In this document: in pieces, positions 1-6,824 of the stretch
How the letters are laid out: the number at the start of each line of letters is the position of its first letter
Position numbering within the stretch: the first letter of the stretch is position 1
NCBI GenBank assembly: GCA_030603495.1
Contig: JAUVXR010000033.1
Location: 1 to 26,444 of the forward strand
Direction: 5' to 3'
Length of the DNA: 26,444 bases
Origin: a bacterium
GTDB lineage: Bacteria > Armatimonadota > Zipacnadia > Zipacnadales > Zipacnadaceae
Made by a program: the position numbers and the translations under genes
Notes under the pieces: generated by a model
Databases searched by the model: none
Told to the model about the DNA's origin: nothing
The model's input: only the letters and a program-made list of their open reading frames with translations

Positions 1-62
1 AGTTGAGCTAAGGTAGGGATTCTGCCGGCAGTGTGCGGGTAGCTACTGGGCACGGACTCTGC

Positions 63-272
63 TTACTGCACGAAGGTATTCAATGCTTGTCGGTGAACTC
101 TCTCCACCAATTTGAGGTCGAAGTCGAAATAGTCCCCCGGCTCCTCCCCCTCGGGATAGCCTTCGTTGACCCAGCAGTCGCGGATGGTCTCGGGCCAAAA
201 GTGTTCGAACAGCCCCATCCGGTCGGGAATCTTCTTATTCAGTAGCATAGTCATTCGTTCGCGAGAGGTCAT
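63..272 (-). pseudogene. 5' fragment of a uroporphyrinogen decarboxylase (URO-D/MtaA-like) family gene
   Basis: The 69-residue product opens with MTSRERMTMLLNKKIPDRMG and continues through a WPET...YFDFD stretch. This is the usual N-terminus of the environmental URO-D-like methyltransferase family, whose members run about 330-360 residues. The start is supported by a GGAG box 8 bases upstream of the ATG. After YFDFDLKLV the sequence no longer looks like the family, and a TAA ends it 16 residues later, so about 80% of the protein is missing, including the catalytic barrel. It lies 50 bases after the FGGY kinase on the same strand and was probably the third gene of that operon. The break is close to the window edge, so a rearrangement or an assembly join cannot be told apart. 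The family call is fairly firm; the substrate is unknown. Confidence 0.6.
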
Positions 273-322
273 GCATTCGCTCCTATTCGAGCATAGTCGT
301 AGTAGGAAACGAGACTACACAT

Positions 323-1828
323 TTACAGTTGGTGGGCAATATCCCGCACACTTGGCCATAGTCGCTTATACAGCTCGAAATAGTGCGCATAGCTTTCGTG
401 CACCTGCACATCGGGTTCGTAGACAGTCCTCTCCTCGACGAGCTGTTCGACCGCCTCCGGGATCGAGCTGTAGACGCCCGCCGCTACGCCACCCAGGATC
501 GCACCGGCCTGGCAGCCACTCTCAATGACGTTGATGGTCACCACCTCACACCCGGTGATATCCGCCTTGAGCTGGAGCCAGTAGGGGCTCTTGGAGCCGC
601 CGCCGGTGGCGCGCAGGCGGCTGACCTCAACTCCGGCCTGCGCCAACGATTCCAGGTTCAGCCGCAGCTCCAGGCAGAGGCCCTCGATCAGCCCCTTGAT
701 GAAAGTCTTGCGGTCGGTGCCCAGAGTCATCCCCAGCATCGCCCCTTTGGCCTGAGCGTCCATATATGGCGTACCCGAACCGACAAAGTAGGGCACTACC
801 AGTAGTCCAGTAGGCTCGGCGGGCAATTCGTCCAATATTATCTCGTAAACGTCGCGCCCCTGGTCCTCGGCGCGCTGGCGGTCAGCTTCGGCGAAGTTAT
901 CCCGAAACCAGCGCAGTAGACTGCCACTGGAATAGTTGAACGCGAGCGTGGCATACATATCACCCGCCACGTGGGGATAGCAGCAGTAGCCGTGGCGAAG
1001 CATCGCCTCGCTGAGCACCGGCTCGTCAAAAGCGACGGTGACGCACTCAACAGTGCCCATGCCATCCACCGCCAAGCCCTCGGCGATGATCCCAGCCCCC
1101 AGCGCGTTCATGGGCTGGTCGTGACCACCCGCCACGACTAAGCAGTCGGTGCTCAAGCCAAGCTGCTCGGCCGCCCGGCGGGGCAGATGTCCCACCACTT
1201 CGCCGGGCCGGATGGGCTCGGCGAGAAGCTGCGGCGTGATGCCCGCCACCTCAAGCATCATCTCCGACCACCGGCGCGCCACCACATCAAAGGCCATCGT
1301 CCGGCCCGCCAGGCTCCAGTCCAGTCGTGGCGGCAGGCCGAGCTTAAGACATATCGCGTCAGGCCAGAGCAGATACTTGTACGTGCGAGCGTGGATCCCA
1401 GGCTCGTTATCGCGTAGCCACATCAGCTTAGGCAAGGTAAAACTGGGATGAATCGGCATACCAGTTATCTCGAAAATCTGCCGTCCGCCCACCGTCTCAG
1501 CCAACTCTTCGACCTGCTCCTGGGCCCGGCCATCATAGGAGAGGATGCTGCCATATAGGAAGTTGCCATGCTCATCAACCGGCACGAAGGTCTCACCCAG
1601 GGCGGATATGCACAGTGCTTGGACGGGGTCTCCTCCACTGTGAGCAGCTACTTCGGAAACAACAGCGACAAACGCCTCCCAGACTTGCTCGGGGTCAAGT
1701 TCAAACATCCCCGGCAGAGGATGCTGCTCGGGATACTCCCGATAGGCCTGGGCGATGATCTCCCCGTCAGCGTTGACCAGCACTGCCTTGGTGGCAGTGC
1801 TGCCGATATCAATACCCACAAGACTCAT
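323..1828 (-). CDS. FGGY-family carbohydrate kinase (xylulokinase-like)
   Basis: This 501-residue cytoplasmic ATP-dependent sugar kinase has the FGGY fold. The first phosphate-binding loop is at the N-terminus (GIDIGSTATKAVLV). A central GGHDQPMNALGAG block and GTVE precede the second ATPase half. Near residue 410 is ATGGGSKSPYW, followed by GCQAGAILGGVAAGVY, both typical of xylulokinase-type members. Length matches the family (about 490-520). I prefer the ATG at 1828 over the in-frame GTG at 1837, because an AGGTGA box lies about 8 bases before the ATG and nothing comparable precedes the GTG. It follows the GHMP kinase stop by only 12 bases, so the two are probably cotranscribed. FGGY substrates (xylulose, ribulose, glycerol, erythritol and others) cannot be read from motifs, so the name xylulokinase would be over-specific. 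Confidence 0.88.
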   Translation of the reverse strand: MSLVGIDIGSTATKAVLVNADGEIIAQAYREYPEQHPLPGMFELDPEQVWEAFVAVVSEVAAHSGGDPVQALCISALGETFVPVDEHGNFLYGSILSYDGRAQEQVEELAETVGGRQIFEITGMPIHPSFTLPKLMWLRDNEPGIHARTYKYLLWPDAICLKLGLPPRLDWSLAGRTMAFDVVARRWSEMMLEVAGITPQLLAEPIRPGEVVGHLPRRAAEQLGLSTDCLVVAGGHDQPMNALGAGIIAEGLAVDGMGTVECVTVAFDEPVLSEAMLRHGYCCYPHVAGDMYATLAFNYSSGSLLRWFRDNFAEADRQRAEDQGRDVYEIILDELPAEPTGLLVVPYFVGSGTPYMDAQAKGAMLGMTLGTDRKTFIKGLIEGLCLELRLNLESLAQAGVEVSRLRATGGGSKSPYWLQLKADITGCEVVTINVIESGCQAGAILGGVAAGVYSSIPEAVEQLVEERTVYEPDVQVHESYAHYFELYKRLWPSVRDIAHQL

Positions 1829-1840
1829 AGCTATCACCTG

Positions 1841-2851
1841 CTAAGTATTGGTGACCGTAAGTCCCTCTCGGTGGATGGTGTACGGCAAGTGCTGCGCACC
1901 GTGTGACTCCAGTGCAGCGATTACTGCCTCGCTCGCGCCGGGCGCGGCCAGCGTAATCATACAACCGCCACCTCCGGAACCACAGATCTTGCTGGCTCGG
2001 GCGCCGTTCTCCCGAGCTGCACTCATCAAGCGCTCGATCTGCGGCGTGCTGACGCCCTCGGCCAGCCGCCGGCGGTTTTGCCACTCCTGGTCCAGCAGCT
2101 GGGCCAAGTGGTCCAGGTCCTCGTCCTGGCACGCCTCGCGCATCGCCAGCGCCGTCTGTTTGATCATCTTCATATTCGCCACCGTCGTGCCCTGATTCTC
2201 GATATACATCTTCATCATATTCCAGTTGCTGGTGCCGGAGAAATGCGTCTCGCCCGTAAAGCTTAGTACCAGCAGTTCTTCCAGGGCAGCAATGAACTTC
2301 TCCGAGACCGCCAGCGGCTCAACTCTGTCGCCCTCAACCTCGAACCAGATGGCGTTCAGCCCACCGTAAATGGCCGCACAGTAGTCCTGGCGGCCGGTGG
2401 GAACGCGGATGTTCTGGGCCTCCAGGCGGGATCCATACTGTACCATCTGCTCGTCAGTGACGTCGGTGACCTTGTTGAGCTCGCGCAGAGCGCCGCTCAA
2501 GGAGATCAGCAGGGATGAAGACGCGCCCAGGCCACTGCCGTGGGGCGCGTCATTGCGGCTGTACACCTCCAGGCCCGTCGCGGGCCGGTAGAACTTGATC
2601 ACCCGTGCCATCAGATCAAGGGGACCGCCCAACTCCAGATCATCAACTGAGACTGCCGACTGCGCCGTAGCAGTGTCTTCCGATACCAGGTGGATTTCGC
2701 TGTCGGCTCGGGGAACCAGCCGGATGTGGCTGCCGATGGATATGCCCATATTGACGGTAATACCGCCATCTTCAAACAGATAAAGGGGATATACATCAAG
2801 AGTGCCTCCGGCCAGGTCAATGCGCGAAGGGGCAAAAGCCTGAATCTCCAC
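1841..2851 (-). CDS. GHMP-family sugar kinase (HddA / mevalonate-kinase-like)
   Basis: The 336-residue product has the GHMP kinase layout. Motif 1 is APSRIDLAGGTLDVYP near residue 7, the ATP-binding motif 2 is PHGSGLGASSS at residues 103-113, and motif 3 is KICGSGGGGCMI in the C-terminal third. It resembles the D-glycero-alpha-D-manno-heptose-7-phosphate kinase group and the archaeal-type mevalonate/galactokinase-like group more than classical galactokinase. The start is a GTG with AAGGAG 9 bases upstream, and a TTGACA-17-TAAAGT promoter lies 50-80 bases before it. It heads an operon with an FGGY kinase and is divergent from the LPS operon. A role in heptose or another sugar 1-phosphate for envelope glycans is an inference from that position. 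Fucokinase-like activity is an alternative. Confidence 0.85.
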   Translation of the reverse strand: MEIQAFAPSRIDLAGGTLDVYPLYLFEDGGITVNMGISIGSHIRLVPRADSEIHLVSEDTATAQSAVSVDDLELGGPLDLMARVIKFYRPATGLEVYSRNDAPHGSGLGASSSLLISLSGALRELNKVTDVTDEQMVQYGSRLEAQNIRVPTGRQDYCAAIYGGLNAIWFEVEGDRVEPLAVSEKFIAALEELLVLSFTGETHFSGTSNWNMMKMYIENQGTTVANMKMIKQTALAMREACQDEDLDHLAQLLDQEWQNRRRLAEGVSTPQIERLMSAARENGARASKICGSGGGGCMITLAAPGASEAVIAALESHGAQHLPYTIHREGLTVTNT

Positions 2852-2900
2852 AGGATGGTGCTCCTTGACAACGATGGGATACCACGGCAGCTACCGAATG

Positions 2901-2929
2901 ACTTTACTGCGAAACTAGAGCCTTGTCAA
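2901..2929 (-). promoter_or_regulatory. Sigma-70-type promoter of the GHMP/FGGY kinase operon
   Basis: On the minus strand TTGACA (2924-2929) is followed by a 17-base spacer and TAAAGT (2901-2906). The -35 is a perfect consensus and the -10 matches four of six. It lies about 50 bases upstream of the GHMP kinase GTG start and diverges from the fabZ promoter, whose -35 begins about 48 bases away, so one regulator could bind between them. Confidence 0.7.
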
Positions 2930-2976
2930 GGCGCAAAAACACGAGTACAACGGGCCGGTCAACCGCCGCAGCTGAT

Positions 2977-3005
2977 TTGACAGCGAACCGGGGGGCGAGT
3001 ATAAT
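2977..3005 (+). promoter_or_regulatory. Perfect-consensus sigma-70 promoter of the fabZ-lpx operon
   Basis: TTGACA (2977-2982), exactly 17 bases, then TATAAT (3000-3005): both hexamers match the housekeeping sigma consensus at every position. Transcription should start near 3012, leaving about 124 bases of untranslated leader before fabZ. Such strong promoters are common for essential envelope genes. It is also consistent with expression being limited downstream, for example by the leader. Confidence 0.85.
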
Positions 3006-3011
3006 TGTTAT

Positions 3012-3135
3012 AGATGGCTGTATAGGACGGGACACAAGACCTCCGGGTGTTAGGGCTGTCTGAGTGGATAGACCCAGCCGGTACTGAGTTCGGAAAGGCC
3101 GGGCCTTGTCTGGACGGAAAGGGGACGCATAACAG
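3012..3135 (+). promoter_or_regulatory. Candidate structured 5' leader of the fabZ-lpx operon
   Basis: The stretch between the predicted start site and the fabZ ATG has no convincing reading frame but several pairings. GGCT-GTCT (about 3054-3061) can pair with AGAC-CC-AGCC (about 3070-3079). CCGG near 3078 can pair with CCGG near 3098 around a 17-base loop containing CTGAG and CGGAA. ACAAG near 3034 can pair with CTTGT near 3105 to close the whole. An AAGGGG ribosome binding site follows at 3119-3124. The hairpin resembles one in the leader of the Ig/CuAO-N gene (22837-23010, minus). I recognise no known riboswitch class. Regulation by this leader is inference and no folding was computed. Confidence 0.35.
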
Positions 3136-3588
3136 ATGGAGATGGACATCAAGTTTATCCTCAAGAGCCTGCCGCACCGCTATCCCTTTCTGCTCGTGGA
3201 CCGGATCCTGGAGATGGAACCAGGCAAGCGAGCCGTGGCCATAAAGAATGTTACCGCTAACGAACCGCAGTTTGCCGGCCATTGGCCCGAGAATCCAGTT
3301 ATGCCGGGAGTGTTGATCCTGGAGGCGATGGCCCAGACGGCTGGCATTGCCTTGCTCTCCGCCCACGAGAGCGAAGATCGGCAGGCTTTCTTCGGGGGAC
3401 TGGACAAGGTACGCTTCCGACGGCCGGTCGTTCCTGGCGACCAATTGATCATCGAAGCTACAGTCGTCAGGCGGAAAGGATCAATGGGCCGGGTCCACAT
3501 TGTGGCAATAGTCGAGGAGGAAGTTGCCTGCGAAGGCGACTTCAGCTTCGCCATAGTCAATGACTCATCATCGCAGGAAGATACCTGA
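3136..3588 (+). CDS. fabZ: 3-hydroxyacyl-ACP dehydratase FabZ
   Basis: The 150-residue hot-dog-fold enzyme removes water from (3R)-hydroxyacyl-ACP in type II fatty acid elongation. It competes with LpxA/LpxD for hydroxyacyl-ACP and so balances phospholipid against lipid A. The LPHRYPFLLVDR motif is at residues 12-23. The catalytic segment FAGHWPENPVMPGVLILEAMAQ-like spans 47-67, with active-site His49 and Glu63. FFGGLDKVRFRRPVVPGD follows, also diagnostic. Length is normal for FabZ. The ATG at 3136 has AAGGGG 11 bases upstream; an ATG two codons later is possible. It is the first gene of the lipid A operon, and lpxA starts 18 bases after its stop, the same fabZ-lpxA order as in proteobacteria. 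Confidence 0.96.
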   Translation: MEMDIKFILKSLPHRYPFLLVDRILEMEPGKRAVAIKNVTANEPQFAGHWPENPVMPGVLILEAMAQTAGIALLSAHESEDRQAFFGGLDKVRFRRPVVPGDQLIIEATVVRRKGSMGRVHIVAIVEEEVACEGDFSFAIVNDSSSQEDT

Positions 3589-3606
3589 CTGCGCAACCTA
3601 CACCCA

Positions 3607-4395
3607 ATGAAAATACATCCTACAGCTATAGTTGATCCGCAGGCTGAACTGGGCGAGGGAGTTACCGTTAAACCCTACGCCATCATCGAGGCGGATACCC
3701 AGATCAGCGATAACTGCATAATTGGCGCCTACGCTGTGATCCGCGGAGGCACCATATTGGGCGCGGGTACAGAGGTGCATACCGGCGCCGTACTTGGTGA
3801 GCCACCCCAGGACATGAAATACAAGGGGGAGCCCACCCAACTGGTCATTGGTCAGAATAACCACATTCGCGAGTTCGTGACAATGCACCGAGCCAGCGGC
3901 GAGGGCAACAGCACCCGGATCGGCGACAATAACCTGCTGATGGCCTACTCACACATCGGCCACAATGCCGTAGTAGGCAGTAACATAATAATGGCTAATA
4001 ACGTCGGGGTCAGCGGTCATTGCGTCATCGAAGACTACGTCAACATCGGCGGCATAGTCGGTCTTCACCAATACATCACTATCGGGACGATGGCAATGGT
4101 CGGCGGGTTCGGCCGGGTGGTGCGCGATGTCCCACCGTACACGATTGCCGAGGGCATTCCCGCCCGGCCTCGAGGCATCAATGTGCGCGGGCTGCAGCGC
4201 CAAGCGATGTCAACCGAACAGATCACCGCTCTCAATCAGGCCTACCGGCTGCTGTTTCGCAGCGACTTGAATGTCAGTGACGCCATCGCGAGGATCCTGG
4301 CAGAATCGGAGCCGACGCCGGAAGTGCAGCGGCTGGCCGACTTTATGCTCCGCATCGAACAGGGCTACAGCGGCCGCCAGGCTGATCCCCACTAA
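3607..4395 (+). CDS. lpxA: UDP-N-acetylglucosamine acyltransferase LpxA
   Basis: LpxA transfers a (3R)-hydroxyacyl chain from ACP to the 3-OH of UDP-GlcNAc, the first step of lipid A synthesis, in the cytoplasm. The 262-residue length is typical. The N-terminal two thirds are hexapeptide repeats of a left-handed beta helix, beginning KIHPTAIVDPQAELGEGV. The family signature GEPPQDMKYKGEPTQLVIG lies near residues 64-82, and SHIGHNAVVG carries the likely catalytic His119. The C-terminal helical domain starts near GLQRQAMS. No clear Shine-Dalgarno precedes the ATG, so translation may depend on coupling to fabZ. LpxA rather than LpxD is clear from the PQDxKYKGE block and the length. Confidence 0.96.
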   Translation: MKIHPTAIVDPQAELGEGVTVKPYAIIEADTQISDNCIIGAYAVIRGGTILGAGTEVHTGAVLGEPPQDMKYKGEPTQLVIGQNNHIREFVTMHRASGEGNSTRIGDNNLLMAYSHIGHNAVVGSNIIMANNVGVSGHCVIEDYVNIGGIVGLHQYITIGTMAMVGGFGRVVRDVPPYTIAEGIPARPRGINVRGLQRQAMSTEQITALNQAYRLLFRSDLNVSDAIARILAESEPTPEVQRLADFMLRIEQGYSGRQADPH

Positions 4396-4448
4396 ATGGT
4401 ACGCCACCAACTCCCGCGGTACTCGGTGCCAACCGAGGGCATTAGCCC

Positions 4449-4538
4449 ATGAACCACGAGCAGAAGGTATTCTCTACAGCCGACCAAAGCCAAGCAGCGG
4501 CTGACCAGTTCGTCTGGGCGCTGGAGGCCACGCCGTGA
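4449..4538 (+). CDS. Possible 29-residue ORF coupled to msbA
   Basis: Between lpxA and msbA an ATG at 4449 opens MNHEQKVFSTADQSQAAADQ and nine more residues. GAGG lies 10 bases upstream, and its TGA overlaps the GTG start of the flippase gene (GTGA). That is the same overlap style used by the real genes downstream. I recognise no family; it is hydrophilic and Ala/Gln-rich with no membrane segment. It could be a translational-coupling leader peptide for msbA, a remnant of a gene that often sits here (lpxI or lpxB in other genomes), or chance. Confidence 0.35.
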   Translation: MNHEQKVFSTADQSQAAADQFVWALEATP

Positions 4539-6331
4539 GCGGATTGTGGGGCCTGCGCGGCTTCGCAAAAAGGTACTGGACCGTCATCGCGGTTTCATTG
4601 GTGGTAATGACACTGGCCGGCGGCCTGAATTCGTTCGCCATTTATCAGTTCAATGACGTCTTCAAGCCCCTGTTCGAAACGCTGGTCGGACCCGACCCCC
4701 ACGCCCAAGCCGAGCAGATGACAATCCTGGCCCAGAAGATTCTAGTTCTGCTCGGCTGGCTCGCTGCTGCGGCTCTGGGGCAAGCGCTCTGCTCGTATCT
4801 AGGCGAGTGGATCGGGCAGAAGACCTTGCTCGACCTACGCGTCGCAGTTTTTGACCACCTCCAATTCCTCTCGATGAAGTTCTTTGATCGGCAGCGTTCT
4901 GGTGAACTAATCTCCCGAGTCAACAACGACACGATGCTGCTGCAGCAGGTGCTGGGCTCCCAACTTGCCAACCTGGTGGTCGCACCGACTACCGCCCTAG
5001 TCTCCTTCGCTCTTATGCTGAAGCTGTCGTGGCGACTGACGCTAGTAACGGTGGCCGTGGCTCCCCTGGTGTACCTCATTACCAAGAAGCTGGGCACCTG
5101 GGTCCGTCGCTACAGTCACCTTATCCAAGCACGGCTGGCCGAGCTGACCACTGCGGTCGAAGAAGGCTTCAGCCTTATCCGGGTCATCAAGATATTCGGT
5201 ATGGAACAGGCGGCCGCACAGCGCTTCGCAAGTTCAGCAGAGGGGGTAATGCGCGGAGAGTTGCGCAACGCCCGCGTCAGGGCCGCCTCCCACATGCTGA
5301 CACTAGGCCTGGTCAGCGTCGCGCTCTGCGCTGCGCTACTGTTTGGCGCCTATGAAATAGTCCAAGGCCACCTCCTTCCAGCCGAGTTGATGACTTTCGT
5401 GCTGCTGATGCAATCGGCGGGTAACAATATCAGTCGGCTCACCCGGTTGCGCCTGGCGATGGATCGTGCCGAGGCTGCCGCCTGCCGCACCATGGATCTG
5501 CTCGAAGAACAAACCGACGTAGACGACGCACCAGACGCCATTGAGCTGCAGGACATCACTGGCGAGGTGCGCTTCGATAACGTCTGCTTCTCGTACGATG
5601 CGAGCACACCCGTACTCGTGAATTTTGATCTGAGGATCAACCCCGGCGAGACACTGGCGTTGGTGGGGCCCAGCGGGGCAGGCAAAACCACCGTGGGCAG
5701 CCTGGTGCCGCGTCTGTACGACGTTGAGGCCGGCGCTGTCCGTGTGGACGGCCACGACGTGCGCAGCGTTACCCAGGCCTCCCTGCGCAGCTTTATGGGC
5801 TTCGTCCCTCAGGAGACGCTACTGTTTGCAGGGACGCTCCGCGATAATATTGCCTTTGGGCGACCGGGCGCGACCGAGGAGGAGATCATCGCAGCAGCTA
5901 AGGCTGCCAACGCCGATGAGTTCATCCAAGCTTTTCCCGAAGGCTACGACATTCTCGTCGGCGAACGCGGTGTCAATCTCTCCGGCGGCCAGCGCCAGCG
6001 GATTGCCATCGCGCGAGCGCTGCTGCGTGACCCGCGCATCCTGATCCTGGACGAAGCTACCTCCTCGCTGGACCGCGAGAGCGAAGCAGCAGTGCACCAC
6101 GCTCTGGATACACTTCTGGAGGGCAGAACCGCCATTATCATCGCTCACCGGCTCTCGACGATACGTAACGCCGACCGGATTGTCGTGCTGGAGAAGGGTC
6201 AGATCGCGCAGCAGGGTACGCACGAGGGACTGATCGCTCAGGAAGGGTTGTACCGACGCCTGTATCTGAGTGCCGAGGCGTCAGGCGAGGATCGTTTGCT
6301 GGATAAGGAGGGCAATCGTCTTGATGGATAA
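4535..6331 (+). CDS. msbA: MsbA-type lipid flippase, ABC exporter half-transporter
   Basis: The 598-residue protein fuses an exporter-type transmembrane domain (about residues 10-315, six helices) to an ABC ATPase domain (about 340-580). It would act as an inner-membrane homodimer. Visible motifs are Walker A GPSGAGKTT at 378-386, the Q-loop PQETLLFAGT near 425, the signature LSGGQ at 482-486, Walker B ILILDEATSSLD at 502-513, and the switch His in IIIAHRLST. Its place in a lipid A operon directly before Kdo transferase and acyltransferase genes is the main reason for calling it the core-lipid A flippase rather than a multidrug exporter. The start is a GTG overlapping the preceding small ORF stop. 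The MsbA assignment is context-based, while the ABC exporter class is certain. Confidence 0.85.
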   Translation: MSGLWGLRGFAKRYWTVIAVSLVVMTLAGGLNSFAIYQFNDVFKPLFETLVGPDPHAQAEQMTILAQKILVLLGWLAAAALGQALCSYLGEWIGQKTLLDLRVAVFDHLQFLSMKFFDRQRSGELISRVNNDTMLLQQVLGSQLANLVVAPTTALVSFALMLKLSWRLTLVTVAVAPLVYLITKKLGTWVRRYSHLIQARLAELTTAVEEGFSLIRVIKIFGMEQAAAQRFASSAEGVMRGELRNARVRAASHMLTLGLVSVALCAALLFGAYEIVQGHLLPAELMTFVLLMQSAGNNISRLTRLRLAMDRAEAAACRTMDLLEEQTDVDDAPDAIELQDITGEVRFDNVCFSYDASTPVLVNFDLRINPGETLALVGPSGAGKTTVGSLVPRLYDVEAGAVRVDGHDVRSVTQASLRSFMGFVPQETLLFAGTLRDNIAFGRPGATEEEIIAAAKAANADEFIQAFPEGYDILVGERGVNLSGGQRQRIAIARALLRDPRILILDEATSSLDRESEAAVHHALDTLLEGRTAIIIAHRLSTIRNADRIVVLEKGQIAQQGTHEGLIAQEGLYRRLYLSAEASGEDRLLDKEGNRLDG

Positions 6332-6824
6332 TCACCCCGCGTCATCTATACGTGAAGCTCAAGCGAGCGATCTTCCCCGAATACGCGAGATTGCGGTACG
6401 CGCCTGGGAGCCGATCTACCAGGGCTACCGCGAGCGAATGGACGAGGAACTGTTCGGCCGACTGTGGCCGGACGGCTGGCAGACTGGCAAGGCCGAGCAG
6501 ATCGCCGATCATTTCCACCGCCGACCCGAGTGTTGTCTGATCGCCGAGCTTGATGGTCAAGTCGTCGGCTTCCTTACCTTCATGCTCAACTCGGATACCA
6601 GGATAGCGGAAATTGGCAACAATGCCGTGGATCCCGCCTGTCAGGGGCAGGGCATCGGCTCCGCGATGTACCGATATGTGCTGGCCCTGTTCCGGGATGC
6701 GGGAATGGCCTGCGCGAAGGTTCACACCGGTCTGGATGAAGCGCATATCGCGGCGCGCACTGCCTACGAGCACCTTGGCTTCGAGCTAATGATTCCCCAC
6801 GGCGAATTCTACCGCAGACTGTGA
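6324..6824 (+). CDS. GNAT-family N-acetyltransferase
   Basis: This 166-residue protein has the GNAT fold. The N-terminus SSIREAQASDLPRIREIA is the typical beta1-alpha1 region, GQVVGFLTF is beta4, and NAVDPACQGQGIGSAMYRY near residues 100-117 is motif A with the acetyl-CoA pyrophosphate loop QGQGIG. AARTAYEHLGFEL closes the fold. I chose the ATG at 6324 because AGGAGG lies 12 bases upstream and the product begins with a sensible domain boundary; a start 18 codons earlier would extend further into msbA. It overlaps msbA by 8 bases and waaA by 4, so it is embedded in the LPS operon. Acetylating a lipid A or Kdo precursor, or a protein of the pathway, is inference. The acceptor cannot be seen in the sequence. 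Confidence 0.85.
   Translation: MDNHPASSIREAQASDLPRIREIAVRAWEPIYQGYRERMDEELFGRLWPDGWQTGKAEQIADHFHRRPECCLIAELDGQVVGFLTFMLNSDTRIAEIGNNAVDPACQGQGIGSAMYRYVLALFRDAGMACAKVHTGLDEAHIAARTAYEHLGFELMIPHGEFYRRL

Noticed and set aside
3047-3244. Plus-strand frame of 65 residues over the fabZ leader
   Set aside because: It lacks a ribosome binding site, overlaps fabZ out of frame and has the Trp/Ser/Arg-rich composition of a shadow frame.
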